Positions 36,013 to 45,011 of a stretch of DNA of 64,000 bases are shown here, piece after piece (the stretch's first letter is position 1; every line of letters starts with the position of its first letter). This stretch comes from Nonomuraea sp. NEAU-A123 (GTDB lineage Bacteria; Actinomycetota; Actinomycetes; Streptosporangiales; Streptosporangiaceae). The notes under the pieces are model-generated. The model saw only the letters and a program-made list of their open reading frames with translations, was not told the DNA's origin and did no database searches. The translations under genes and the position numbers were made by a program. The stretch spans positions 496,001 through 560,000 of the forward strand of contig NZ_JAHFZZ010000005.1 of NCBI RefSeq assembly GCF_018603905.1, in the 5' to 3' direction.

Positions 36013-36052
36013 TATCACCTTCCCACGGTAGTGGCAGCACCGTAGAGTGACC

Positions 36053-36087
36053 GCCTCGATTAAGTCAACTGCTTGACTCGATTGAGG
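36053..36087. promoter_or_regulatory. Palindromic operator between the TetR and MFS genes
   Basis: AGTCAACTGCTTGACT (36063-36078) is a perfect 6-bp inverted repeat. The symmetry extends outward, CCTCGAT on the left against ATTGAGG on the right, for 12 of 15 matches per arm. It is about 40 bases from the TetR start and a plausible autoregulatory site. Confidence 0.65.
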
Positions 36088-36217
36088 CGGTCGCCTTACG
36101 GTTATGCTGGCCGCCGCATGATTCCGCAGATCACCGAGTGGACCGCGTGAGCATGGCGAGCAAAGGGGAGTGGTCATAGAGGGCACCCCATACCGCAACG
36201 ATCAAGACAGGACGTCG

Positions 36218-37672
36218 ATGACGACGGTGGTCCCCGGGACCCAGAAACAGGCGCCAGGCAGCGGTCTGACAGTGGCGGTGCTGGCGTTCGCCGGCATCGT
36301 GGTCGCGCTCATGCAGACCCTGGTCATACCGCTGATCCCGCAGCTCCCCACGCTGCTGCACGCCTCCCCATCGAACACCTCGTGGGCCATCACCGCCACC
36401 CTGCTGGCCGGCGCCGTGGCCACTCCGGTGTTCGGGGGGCTGGGCGACATGTACGGCAAGCGGCGCATTCTGGTGCTCTGCCTGGGGCTGCTGGTGGTCG
36501 GGTCGGTCGTCTGCGCGCTCAGCGACTCGCTGACCCCGATGATCGTGGGCCGGGCCCTGCAGGGCGCGGCGGCCGGTGTCATCCCGCTGGGCATCAGCAT
36601 CATGCGTGACGAACTACCCGCCGAGAAGCTCGGCTCGGCGATCGGCCTGATGAGCTCCTCGCTGGGTGTGGGCGGCGCGCTGGGTCTGCCCAGTGCCGCG
36701 CTCCTCGCGGAGCACATCGGCTGGCACGTGTTGTTCTGGGTCTCGGCCGGGCTCGGCGCCGTGGTCGCCGTCCTGGTGCTGGCCGTGGTGCCGGAGTCGC
36801 CGCTTCGCTCCGGTGGCCGGTTCGACGTGCTCGGGGCGGTCGGGTTGTCGGCCGGACTGGTGTGCCTGCTGCTGCCGATCTCCAAGGGCGGCGACTGGGG
36901 CTGGACGAGCGGCACCGTCTTGGGGCTGTTCGCCGCCGCCGTGGTCATCCTGCTGCTGTGGGGCCGGTGGGAGCTGCGGTCGCCGCGACCGCTGGTGGAC
37001 CTGCGGATCACCGTCGGCCGCCGGGTGCTGCTGACGAACCTCGCCTCCGTCATGGCCGGCTTCTCGATGTTCGCGATGTCGCTGGTGCTGCCGCAGGTGC
37101 TCGGGATGCCGAAGGCCACGGGATACGGCCTCGGCCAGTCGTTGCTGGTGATCGGCCTGTGCATGGCGCCGGGCGGGCTGGTGATGATGGCCACGGCGCC
37201 GTTCGCGGCGCGCCTGTCGGCCGCGCGGGGCCCGAAGGTGTCGCTGATGACGGGCGCTTTGGTGATCGCCATCGGGTACGGCCTGGGCGTCGTGCTCATC
37301 GGCGCGGTCTGGCAGATCATCGTGTTCACCTGCGTCATCAGCGCCGGGGTCGGCATCGCGTACGCCGCGATGCCCGCGCTGATCATGTCGGCGGTGCCCG
37401 CGTCGGAGACCGGCGCCGCCAACGGGCTGAACGCCCTCATGCGGTCGATCGGCACCTCCACCTCCAGTGCGGTGATCTCGGTCGTGCTGGCCAACATGGT
37501 CACCCGCTTCGGTCCCCACGAACTGCCGTCCCTCAACGGCTTCCGGGTCGCCATGCTCATCGGCTGCGGCGCCGCGCTGGCCGCGTTCCTGATCGCCGCG
37601 TTCGTCCCTGGTCGGCGCGATGCGGGTAGCCTGGCCACGATGGCGGCTGATGCCGCCTCAAGAGCACGGTGA
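36218..37672 (+). CDS. MFS efflux transporter (DHA2-like, 14-helix type)
   Basis: The ATG at 36218 with AGGA 6 bases upstream is preferred; an in-frame GTG at 36170 has a ribosome site too close to it. The 484-aa protein has about 12-14 membrane helices and the family signatures GDMYGKRRILVLCLGLL (loop 2-3) and a proline/glycine-rich helix 5. It probably exports the substrate or product of the P450. Expression is probably controlled by the flanking TetRs. Confidence 0.9.
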   Translation: MTTVVPGTQKQAPGSGLTVAVLAFAGIVVALMQTLVIPLIPQLPTLLHASPSNTSWAITATLLAGAVATPVFGGLGDMYGKRRILVLCLGLLVVGSVVCALSDSLTPMIVGRALQGAAAGVIPLGISIMRDELPAEKLGSAIGLMSSSLGVGGALGLPSAALLAEHIGWHVLFWVSAGLGAVVAVLVLAVVPESPLRSGGRFDVLGAVGLSAGLVCLLLPISKGGDWGWTSGTVLGLFAAAVVILLLWGRWELRSPRPLVDLRITVGRRVLLTNLASVMAGFSMFAMSLVLPQVLGMPKATGYGLGQSLLVIGLCMAPGGLVMMATAPFAARLSAARGPKVSLMTGALVIAIGYGLGVVLIGAVWQIIVFTCVISAGVGIAYAAMPALIMSAVPASETGAANGLNALMRSIGTSTSSAVISVVLANMVTRFGPHELPSLNGFRVAMLIGCGAALAAFLIAAFVPGRRDAGSLATMAADAASRAR

Positions 37673-37714
37673 ACTAGAACGAGGTCAGGGAACGGTCATG
37701 AAGGTCAGTGCGAG

Positions 37715-38389
37715 ATGACACTCTCCGAGACGGCCGCCACGATCTCTCCCCGCTCCGCGCTCGCCAGGGACAAGCTGATGCACACCGCGGAGCGGCTCTA
37801 CGCGGAGCACGGGTTCGCGAACGTGTCGATCAGGAAGATCGGCGAGGAGGCGGGCCAGCGCAACAAGTCGGTGGTGCAGTATCACTTCAGCACCCGCGAC
37901 GAGCTCATCCACGCGATCCTGGCCCGCCACATGGTCGCCATCGAGAAGCACCGCATCTCGATGGTGGCCGCGCTCGGCGAGCCGGACGAGCTGTCCCTCC
38001 GGGACTGGATCACCTGCGTCGTCCAGCCGAGCATCGAACACCACATCGACCTGGGCACGCCGTCCTGGTACGGCCGCTTCCTCGCGCAGACCGTGGTGGA
38101 GCCGACCCTGCGTGAGTACACGATCCGGGCACAGCTGAACACACCCTCGTTCCGGCGCCTCGAAGAGATCGGTTACCCGTACCGGCCGGACAAGGATCGC
38201 GAGCTGGTCGTCCAGCAGGGCGCGATGATCCGGCAGCTCATCGTGCACATGAGCGCCGAGCTGGAAGCCGACCTGGCGAACGGCCGAGCCGACCACACGG
38301 CCGCGGAGCGGTCCTGGCGCCGGCTGGGCGACAACCTGATCACGGCCATCCACGGGCTCAGCTCCTCCTTGCTGGGAGAGCGCCGCTAG
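37715..38389 (+). CDS. TetR-family regulator downstream of the MFS gene
   Basis: A 224-aa regulator with HTH VSIRKIGEEAGQRNKSVVQYHF near residues 38-59 and a C-terminal domain similar to that of the TetR at 35362. It starts 42 bases after the MFS stop and is probably co-transcribed with it. The bases just before its start (GTCATGAAGGTCAG) match the start of the ferredoxin gene at 35162, perhaps a residue of module duplication. Confidence 0.88.
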   Translation: MTLSETAATISPRSALARDKLMHTAERLYAEHGFANVSIRKIGEEAGQRNKSVVQYHFSTRDELIHAILARHMVAIEKHRISMVAALGEPDELSLRDWITCVVQPSIEHHIDLGTPSWYGRFLAQTVVEPTLREYTIRAQLNTPSFRRLEEIGYPYRPDKDRELVVQQGAMIRQLIVHMSAELEADLANGRADHTAAERSWRRLGDNLITAIHGLSSSLLGERR

Positions 38390-38395
38390 CCGTCG

Positions 38396-41260
38396 TCACC
38401 AGACGACCGGGAGGTCGCCCCGGCCGGCCATCCGTCTGGCCAGCGCCACCCGGGAGCGCACGTCGAACTTGCTGAAAATGCGGGCCACATGGGTCTCCAC
38501 CGTCTTCTGGCTGAGATGGAGACGCTCGGCCACCGCCCGGTTGGTCAGCCCCTGACTGACGAGTTCGGCCACCTGGCGTTCGCGCGCGGTCAGCGCCGGC
38601 GGGCCGACGGCTTTCCGCGCCGCGTACCGGGGGCCGCGCGCGGCGAGCTGCCGCTCCACCCGAGCCAGTTGACCGGCGAGCCAGTCGGCCCCCGACTCCC
38701 GGTAGGCGGCCTTGGCCCAGCCGATCTCGGCGCGGGACGACACCACGTCTCCCATACGGCCGAAGATGGTGGCGAGCAGCTGATGAGCCAGGCCGCGTTC
38801 GCCGACGGCGCCGCTCTCGGCGAACCGCTCGGCGGCGATCCGGGCAGCCGCCGCGGCTCCGGCCAGGTCGTCGCGGCCGCACAACGCGCGGGCGCGGGCG
38901 TCATAGGCGATCCCGAGACGGTACGCGGGACCGTCGGCGGCGGCGGCGACCGCGGCCGCCGACCGGTAGAGCGCGGTGCCGACGTCGCCCTCGGCGCCGG
39001 CCTGGATCGACTGCATAGCCAGCCGCTCCACCTCGGTGTCACGGGTGAGAACCGATGGCGGCGGCGGCGCGCGACCTGGCTCGGCGCGGCCGGCGGCGAG
39101 ACGGACCCGGGCGGCCGACACCTGCGCCATCGCCTGCCACCAGGCCGAACCGGGAGCGGCCTCGGCGAGCTGGCCGGCGAGCTTCAAGGCGGGACGGGTG
39201 CCATGCCGCCACAGCACCGGCAGCAGCATGACGCAGCGGGCCATCGCCAGCGTCTCGCTGCTCTGGATGTACTCCGACGCCGCGGCGGCGTGCCTCGCGG
39301 TCTCGATGGCCTCCGCCAGGCGGCCGGCGCGGGCCCGCTGGTGGGCCTGGGCGATGAGCAGGTACGGCATCGCGTAGCTGCCGCCGGACATCGTCGCGAG
39401 CTCGACCCCCCGGGCGAGGTGGCGCGCGGCGTCGCCCGGCCGCTGCAGAAAGGTCTCGCCCCAGGAGAGCGGCGCGATGAGTTCCACATGCGGGATCAGG
39501 GCGTTGTCCGACGCGCTGTCCATCAGCCATCCGGCTCGCCCGCTGTGCGCCCGCGCCTCGGTGATGTCGCCGTCCTGCAGGCACGCCAGGGCCAGCACGG
39601 CGTACGTCGCGGCGCCGAGCGCCGGATCGGCCGTTTCCGACAGGAGCCCGACGGCTTCGAGCGCGTGCCGGCGCGCCTCGCCCGGGTGCGCCCGCAACAC
39701 CGCCACGGAGGCTCGCTCCAGCAAGAGCTGGGCGCGTAGCCGCCGGTCATGCCCGGCCCGTCCGGTATGCGCGCTCAACAGGGCACGTGCCTCGTCCAAC
39801 CGGCCGAGCAGCCGCGAGATCACGGAGGAGAAGGCCACCGCCGCCGCGGCCACCTCGAGCGGCAGGTGGATGACCTCGTGAAGGATGCGCCGGCTCTCGG
39901 TCAGCGAGCCCATCACGCCGGTGCCCTTGGCCAGGCAGGTGAGCAGGTGGCCGCGGTACGGCACGAGGTCGTCGCGTTCCGGCAGCACCCGCAGGGCGTC
40001 GCGGAGCAGCCGCACCGCGGTCGCCGGCGCCGAGTCCAGGTAGGCGATGCCGGCGTCGCCCAGCGTCCGGGCGGCCTGCTCGTCACCGTGCTCGGCGTAC
40101 CGCTCGGTGTGGTGGGCGAGCAACGCCAGCGATCCGTCGGTGCGGCGCAGGTAGTCGGCGGCCCGGGCATGCGCCGCGACGCGCCAGCCCGGGCCACAGG
40201 TGTCGTAGGCGGCGCCGCGTACCAGCGGATGGTGGAAGGCGAACCGCGCGCCCGCCAGCGTGCCGAGACCGTGCCGGCACAGCTCGTCCACGGCGGTGGC
40301 GGCGGTCACGGCGTCGAGCTCCGCGACATGGGCGATGACGACGAGCGATGCCAGCTCCCCGGCGACCGCCGCCGCGTGGGCCGCCCGGCGGGCCGTCGGC
40401 GTGAGCCGATCCAGCTCCTCGCGCAGCACCGCCAGCAGCGTCTGCTCCAGGGCGAGCGCCGCCCCGGGCCGGCCGTCGGCCAGTTCGGCCAGGGTGTCGT
40501 CGTCGGCGTCCAGCAACGCGCGCAGAAACAAGGGGTTGCCGCCGCTGACCCTGTACATCAACCGCCGCCGGCGCGGGTCCGCGTCGGACGGCATGAGCGA
40601 CGCGACCGCGTTCTCGTCGAGCGGGGCCAGGCTCAGCCGGGCGACGGCATCGCCCACCACCGGCGGGATCATGGTCGACCGGCAGGCGATGGCCAGCAGG
40701 AATCCGGCGGCCGGCGGGCGGCGGCGGAGGAACTCGGTCAGTTCCAGCGACGGCCCGTCCGCCCAGTGCAGGTCGTCGAGCGCCAGGACGACGCCGCGGT
40801 CGGTGGCCAGATGGGTCAGGAGCGCTCGAATGCCGCGATAGGTGTGATAGCGATCCAAGGTGGTGCTTGTCTCGCCCGCCGACAGCAAGGTACGCAGCGC
40901 CGCCTCGGCGAGCTCACCGGGTCCGGTACCGGTGGCCGGAGCGCCGCCGTCCGGTGCGTCGTGCTCGTCGGACAGCCGGGTGAAGGCGTCCACGTACATG
41001 CCGAACGGGACGAGACGCTCGAACTCGGTGGCGCTGCCGGCGAGCACGGTCCGCCCGGCCGCGTGCGCCCGCTCGATCAGGTACTTGAGCAGCCGGGTCT
41101 TGCCCACTCCTGGCTCACCGTCGATGAGGACCAGCCGGCATTCACCGGCCGCCGCACCGGCGATGGCCTCCTCGATCCGGGCCATCTCACCGGCCCGCCC
41201 GACCAGCTCGGACCACGGCTGCCGGACAGATCCCCACGTGGCCGACCTGTCATCGGTCAT
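38396..41260 (-). CDS. Large ATP-binding LuxR-family (LAL) regulator
   Basis: A 954-aa protein. The N-terminal AAA/NTPase has Walker A GEPGVGKT at residues 48-55 and Walker B VVLALDDLHWAD near 155-166. A long TPR-like helical middle follows, and a C-terminal GerE/LuxR HTH (LTARERQVAELVSQGLTNRA onward, about residues 885-950). LAL proteins commonly activate secondary-metabolite or sugar genes. It converges on the TetR at 37715 and is divergent from the MFS at 41651, which it might control. Confidence 0.94.
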   Translation of the reverse strand: MTDDRSATWGSVRQPWSELVGRAGEMARIEEAIAGAAAGECRLVLIDGEPGVGKTRLLKYLIERAHAAGRTVLAGSATEFERLVPFGMYVDAFTRLSDEHDAPDGGAPATGTGPGELAEAALRTLLSAGETSTTLDRYHTYRGIRALLTHLATDRGVVLALDDLHWADGPSLELTEFLRRRPPAAGFLLAIACRSTMIPPVVGDAVARLSLAPLDENAVASLMPSDADPRRRRLMYRVSGGNPLFLRALLDADDDTLAELADGRPGAALALEQTLLAVLREELDRLTPTARRAAHAAAVAGELASLVVIAHVAELDAVTAATAVDELCRHGLGTLAGARFAFHHPLVRGAAYDTCGPGWRVAAHARAADYLRRTDGSLALLAHHTERYAEHGDEQAARTLGDAGIAYLDSAPATAVRLLRDALRVLPERDDLVPYRGHLLTCLAKGTGVMGSLTESRRILHEVIHLPLEVAAAAVAFSSVISRLLGRLDEARALLSAHTGRAGHDRRLRAQLLLERASVAVLRAHPGEARRHALEAVGLLSETADPALGAATYAVLALACLQDGDITEARAHSGRAGWLMDSASDNALIPHVELIAPLSWGETFLQRPGDAARHLARGVELATMSGGSYAMPYLLIAQAHQRARAGRLAEAIETARHAAAASEYIQSSETLAMARCVMLLPVLWRHGTRPALKLAGQLAEAAPGSAWWQAMAQVSAARVRLAAGRAEPGRAPPPPSVLTRDTEVERLAMQSIQAGAEGDVGTALYRSAAAVAAAADGPAYRLGIAYDARARALCGRDDLAGAAAAARIAAERFAESGAVGERGLAHQLLATIFGRMGDVVSSRAEIGWAKAAYRESGADWLAGQLARVERQLAARGPRYAARKAVGPPALTARERQVAELVSQGLTNRAVAERLHLSQKTVETHVARIFSKFDVRSRVALARRMAGRGDLPVVW

Positions 41261-41650
41261 GGCATCCTCCGGTCCATCCGGCGATCACGCCAGGACCCGT
41301 CGCACGGTCAGTCAAGGGTGCGAGTTGATGATCATATAGATTCAAGTCGCTGTCCAGGCGCCTGCTCGGATGCCCCGGCGCGCGAGGGCATGAGCGGTTA
41401 ATTGCCTTGTCCGTCACGACGGCAAGCGGTTAGGGTCCGTACAGCGAATGATCCTTTTGAGGAGCTGAGATGCCCGGTCAACCGAGCACGCGCTGACGTT
41501 CTAGGTCACTCCCGACCTGTCACCGCGTGCTGCACTCCGCGGCACAGCGAACCTTCCCTGCCCAGATCCTTTGGGACGGGCACCGTTCTCAGCGACTCAA
41601 GGACACCCTGTGCCGTTCGTTTCTCCTGCCGTGCTCGCGCTGGGCCGTCA
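41261..41650. other. 390-base leader/intergenic region with a possible 8-codon leader ORF
   Basis: The region separates the LAL gene from an MFS gene. A strong ribosome site (GAGGAGCTGAG) directly precedes ATG 41470, which opens an 8-codon frame MPGQPSTR ending at TGA 41496, about 155 bases before the MFS start. Such a short, well-initiated frame could be a regulatory leader peptide, or chance. No other gene is evident. Confidence 0.4.
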
Positions 41651-42925
41651 ATGAAGCCATCCGACCCGCCTCCGTCGAGCCTGTGGCAGGACCGTGACTT
41701 CCGCAGGCTCTGGCTGGGCCAGACCGCATCCCAACTCGGAGCTCAGGCCAGCCAGGTCGTCCTGCCGCTCATCGCCGTGGTCGCGCTCAACGCCGACACC
41801 CAGCAGGTCGGCATCCTCCGCGCCGTCCAGCAGGCGCCGATCCTGCTGCTCTCGCTCTTCGTCGGCGCCTGGGTGGACCGCCGGCGCTCGCGCGACGTGA
41901 TGGTGCTGGCCGACTTCGGCCGGGCCTTGGTGCTGGCCGTCGTGCCCGTCGTCCATCTCTTCGGCCTGCTCGACATTCCGCTGCTTGTCCTGGTCGCCTT
42001 GCTCGTCGGTGCTCTGAGTGTGTACTTCGACGTGGCCTACCAGGCCTGCCTCGTACGACTGGTGAGACGCGACCGGCTCGCCCAGGGCAACAGCGCGCTG
42101 GAAGGCAGCAGGTCCGCCGCACAGATCGCCGGTTCCGCGCTCGGTGGCGCGCTGGTGTCGCTCCTCACCGCGCCGATCACCATCGTGGCGAGCGCGTTGT
42201 TCTTCGCCTTGTCCTTTCTGTCGATCCGGCGGATTCGCCGTCCTGAGTCGATGCCCGGCCCCGCCGTACGGCAGGTCCGCGTGTGGCGGCAGATCCACGA
42301 GGGCCTGCACCTCATCGTCAGCAACCCCCTCTTGCGTGCTGTGGGGATCGCCTCGGCCCTCTTCCAGTTCTCCTTCGCCGCCCTGATGACCATCTACCTG
42401 CTCTTCCTGCCGCGCACGCTGCACCTGCCGGGCGCCGCGGTCGGGCTCGTGCTGGCGGCGATGGGTCCGGGCGCGCTGGTGGGTTCCCTGCTGGCGGCCA
42501 GGCTGCCGACGCGATACGGCTACGGCGTCGTGCTGGTGTCCGCCGCGCTGATCGCCGATGGCGTGATGCTCTGCGTCCCCGCGCTACGTGGCTCCTCCGC
42601 CGGCACGATCGCCGCGCTCATGGCGGTCAACCTGCTGTTCGGCGTCTTCAGCCAAGTGGTCGACGTCACCATCACGACGGTACGCCAGGCCATCACCCCC
42701 ATCCCGGTCCAGGGCCGCGTCGTCGCGACGCTCAACTTCGTCGGCATGGGCCTGACCCCGCTCGGTTCCCTGCTCGGCGGCTATCTGGCCGGCGCGCTGG
42801 GGCTGCGCACGAGCCTGTTACTGACCGCCGTCACACTGGCACTCTCTCCCCTGTTCATGGCCCGCTCCCCCCTCGCCCGCCTGGGAAGGGACCTCCCCAG
42901 TACGGCGGGCGACCCTGACGGCTGA
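41651..42925 (+). CDS. MFS transporter (12-helix efflux type)
   Basis: A 424-aa membrane protein of the MFS_3/enterobactin-exporter-like group, with about 12 helices and the loop motif WVDRRRSRDVMVLADFGRA near residues 75-93. ATG 41651 is chosen because the frame upstream has poor codon bias; its ribosome site is weak. It may export a small molecule; neighbours do not tell which. Confidence 0.88.
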   Translation: MKPSDPPPSSLWQDRDFRRLWLGQTASQLGAQASQVVLPLIAVVALNADTQQVGILRAVQQAPILLLSLFVGAWVDRRRSRDVMVLADFGRALVLAVVPVVHLFGLLDIPLLVLVALLVGALSVYFDVAYQACLVRLVRRDRLAQGNSALEGSRSAAQIAGSALGGALVSLLTAPITIVASALFFALSFLSIRRIRRPESMPGPAVRQVRVWRQIHEGLHLIVSNPLLRAVGIASALFQFSFAALMTIYLLFLPRTLHLPGAAVGLVLAAMGPGALVGSLLAARLPTRYGYGVVLVSAALIADGVMLCVPALRGSSAGTIAALMAVNLLFGVFSQVVDVTITTVRQAITPIPVQGRVVATLNFVGMGLTPLGSLLGGYLAGALGLRTSLLLTAVTLALSPLFMARSPLARLGRDLPSTAGDPDG

Positions 42926-42934
42926 CCGCGGAAG

Positions 42935-43315
42935 TCAGACGTCGAAGCGACTGCGGGCGGCCTCTATGTGACCGAAGTATTGGCGGGTCCAGCCGCACAT
43001 CCCATCGACCGTCGCTCGCAGAGCCTGGCCCGGCTCAGTGAGGGTGTATTCGACCCGCGGCGGGACGGTGGGGTGCACGGTGCGCTCGACCAGGCCGTTG
43101 CGCTCCAGCATGCGCAGGTTCTGGGTGAGCATCTTGTGACTGATGCCCTCGACCTCGCTCCGCAGCTCGGTGAAGCGCAGGGTGCGATCACCGAGACCCT
43201 CGACGATCAGGAACGCCCACTTGTTGGCCACGTCCGAGAAGATCTCCCGCGCCAAGGAGTCCGCACGCGCCAGGTCCGCGTCCTCGGGCGAGCCTGTGAA
43301 CTGCTTGGTCACCAT
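42935..43315 (-). CDS. HxlR-family winged-helix regulator
   Basis: A 126-aa one-domain repressor/activator. The family pattern is clear: WAFLIVEGLGDRTLRFTELR, then GISHKMLTQNLRMLERNGLV and the wing RVEYTLTEPG. HxlR proteins often sense electrophiles or redox stress. It is divergent from the RidA-like gene, which it probably controls from the 143-base region between them. Confidence 0.92.
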   Translation of the reverse strand: MVTKQFTGSPEDADLARADSLAREIFSDVANKWAFLIVEGLGDRTLRFTELRSEVEGISHKMLTQNLRMLERNGLVERTVHPTVPPRVEYTLTEPGQALRATVDGMCGWTRQYFGHIEAARSRFDV

Positions 43316-43458
43316 AAGGTTCTCCAGTCACGAAAAAGTGCGTTCTTCCACGTCAGCGGCCAGTCTCTTATAGTTCCTGAGTAACCACAAGAGAGCAAGA
43401 GCGTCTTGGCCGGCGCATACGCGAGCCCACAGACGCTCAGAACGAGGAGACAGGCACC

Positions 43459-43866
43459 ATGGCCATCACCTTTCTCAACCCCAGCGGATTGCCCAAGATC
43501 GATGTCTACCGGCAGGTGTCGATCGCATCCGGGTCGAAGCTGGTCTTCATCGCCGGACAGGTCGCCTGGGACGCCGAGGGAGTCACGATCGGCGAAGGAG
43601 ACCTCGCCGCACAGGTCGAGCAGAGCTACCTCAACGTCGGCATCGCCCTGGCCGAGGCCGGCGGCTCCTTCGACGATGTGGCGAAACTGAACTTCTACGT
43701 CGTCGACTGGACCCCCGACAAGATGACCCCGCTCCTGGAAGGCATCTCCCGGGCAGCCGCGAAGCTGGGGGTCACCTCGGCCCCGCCGGCCACGCTGATC
43801 GGCGTTGCGGCACTGGACGTCCCCGACCACCTGGTCGAGATCGAAGCCACCGCGATCCTCGACTGA
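43459..43866 (+). CDS. RidA/YjgF/UK114-family protein
   Basis: A 135-aa member of the Rid family, which hydrolyses reactive enamine/imine intermediates or acts in degradative pathways. Conserved segments include FIAGQVAWDAEG, the NFYVVDWTPDK strand and PPATLIGVAAL-type C-terminal strand; the usual catalytic Arg in RxxxE/RVDP-type motifs is not obvious here. It faces the HxlR gene, a frequent pairing. Confidence 0.9.
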   Translation: MAITFLNPSGLPKIDVYRQVSIASGSKLVFIAGQVAWDAEGVTIGEGDLAAQVEQSYLNVGIALAEAGGSFDDVAKLNFYVVDWTPDKMTPLLEGISRAAAKLGVTSAPPATLIGVAALDVPDHLVEIEATAILD

Positions 43867-43991
43867 ACTGATGGCCTTCGAGCTCTCACCAGCAAGTCGA
43901 ACCGTCAGGTGCGGACGCGTTCCAGGGCATCGGCGTCGATGTAGGCCCTTCACTCGGGTCCGTGTCGGGGTCGCCGTGGAACTGGCCAGTG

Positions 43992-44918
43992 TCAGGCTGT
44001 GGCCGGTAGGTGTTCGTGCGCCCATTCCTCGAAGGTCGTGAGCGGGATGCCGAGGGCCCGCGCGTACTCAGGGCGGGCGGGTTGGCCGACCACGTTGATG
44101 AATTCGTGTGAAGTGACGCCCGGCCCTGGCGCTCCCGCTGCGATGGCCTCGTCCATGGTCATGTCGGGCGCGGTCAGCTCGGTTCGCCAAGCGCGGGAGA
44201 GGACCTTGGCGATGTCGGTCATCGCCAGGTGGTCGCCGGCCAATTGCAGTTCGACCTCGTGGAACCGCTCCGGTGCGGCGATGGCCGCGGCGGCCGCCGT
44301 ACCGATGTCGTGGACCGCGACGAGGGCGAGCCGGGTGTCGGGCTTCAGTACGGTCACCAGGCCACCCTTGATGCCGCGGGGCAGCAGGTATGCCACGGAC
44401 GGGAGGAAGTTCTCCATGAAGAAGCCCGGTTTGATGATCGACCAGTGCGTGAAGCCCGCCGCGCGCACACGGTCCTGGGCGCCGGCCTTGGCGGCGTAGA
44501 CGGGCTCCATCGATGCCCAGCGGCCTTCGGCCCAGCCGGGGGCCTCGGTGTGCTGCCCCGCGCCGGAGACGGATGTGTGCACGAACTGCGGCACGCCCGC
44601 GGCCCGCGCGCCTTCGATCAGGTTGACGGCCTGGGCCAGCTCGCCTACGAAGTCGAAGGCACCGTCCTTCATCGCGGGCATCTGCACCGAGAAGACGGCT
44701 CGGGCTCCGTCCGCGGCCCTGATCACGGAGTCGCGGTCGTGGAGGTCGCCGGTGACCAGTTCGGCGCCGAGCGTCTGGAGCGCCCTCGCTCGGTCGGTCG
44801 CGGGGTCGCGGACCAGAGCTCGGACGGGAACGCCGGTCGCGAGCAGGGCGCGGGCGGTGGCGCCGCCCTGCTGTCCGGTGGCGCCGGTGACCAGGACGGG
44901 TGCGGGATCGGTGGACAT
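43992..44918 (-). CDS. NmrA/QOR-type NAD(P)-binding protein, copy 2
   Basis: The ATG at 44918 gives 308 aa with VTGATGQQGGATARALL at residues 10-26, SVSGAGQHTEAPG and KPGFFMENF segments. It is paralogous to the 24274-25194 product (GATG...G, FTSVAGAG and RPVSFMENY) and has the same divergent TetR arrangement. The enzyme role is not known. Its frame is open upstream of 44918 but only as a shadow of the TetR gene. Confidence 0.88.
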   Translation of the reverse strand: MSTDPAPVLVTGATGQQGGATARALLATGVPVRALVRDPATDRARALQTLGAELVTGDLHDRDSVIRAADGARAVFSVQMPAMKDGAFDFVGELAQAVNLIEGARAAGVPQFVHTSVSGAGQHTEAPGWAEGRWASMEPVYAAKAGAQDRVRAAGFTHWSIIKPGFFMENFLPSVAYLLPRGIKGGLVTVLKPDTRLALVAVHDIGTAAAAAIAAPERFHEVELQLAGDHLAMTDIAKVLSRAWRTELTAPDMTMDEAIAAGAPGPGVTSHEFINVVGQPARPEYARALGIPLTTFEEWAHEHLPATA

Positions 44919-44936
44919 GAGGCATCTCCTGAGATT

Positions 44937-44987
44937 AAACGGCGGACCCCGCCGTTTATGTTTTGGTACGATACGGCGGACCCCGCC
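44937..44987. promoter_or_regulatory. Duplicate GGCGGACCCCGCC operator in the second NmrA/TetR divergon
   Basis: AAACGGCGGACCCCGCCGTTT (44937-44957) is a perfect palindrome with 9-bp arms, and its core GGCGGACCCCGCC recurs exactly at 44975-44987, 34 bp away. The two sites fill the space between the divergent starts. They differ in sequence from the operator of the first divergon, so cross-regulation is unlikely. Confidence 0.75.
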
Positions 44988-45011
44988 ACTTAGCAAATGT
45001 GAGGTGACGCC

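Noticed and set aside
28829..38389. A secondary-metabolite biosynthetic gene cluster built around the two P450s
   Set aside because: No polyketide synthase, NRPS, terpene synthase or other scaffold enzyme is present; the P450s, regulators and exporters look like separate small modules.
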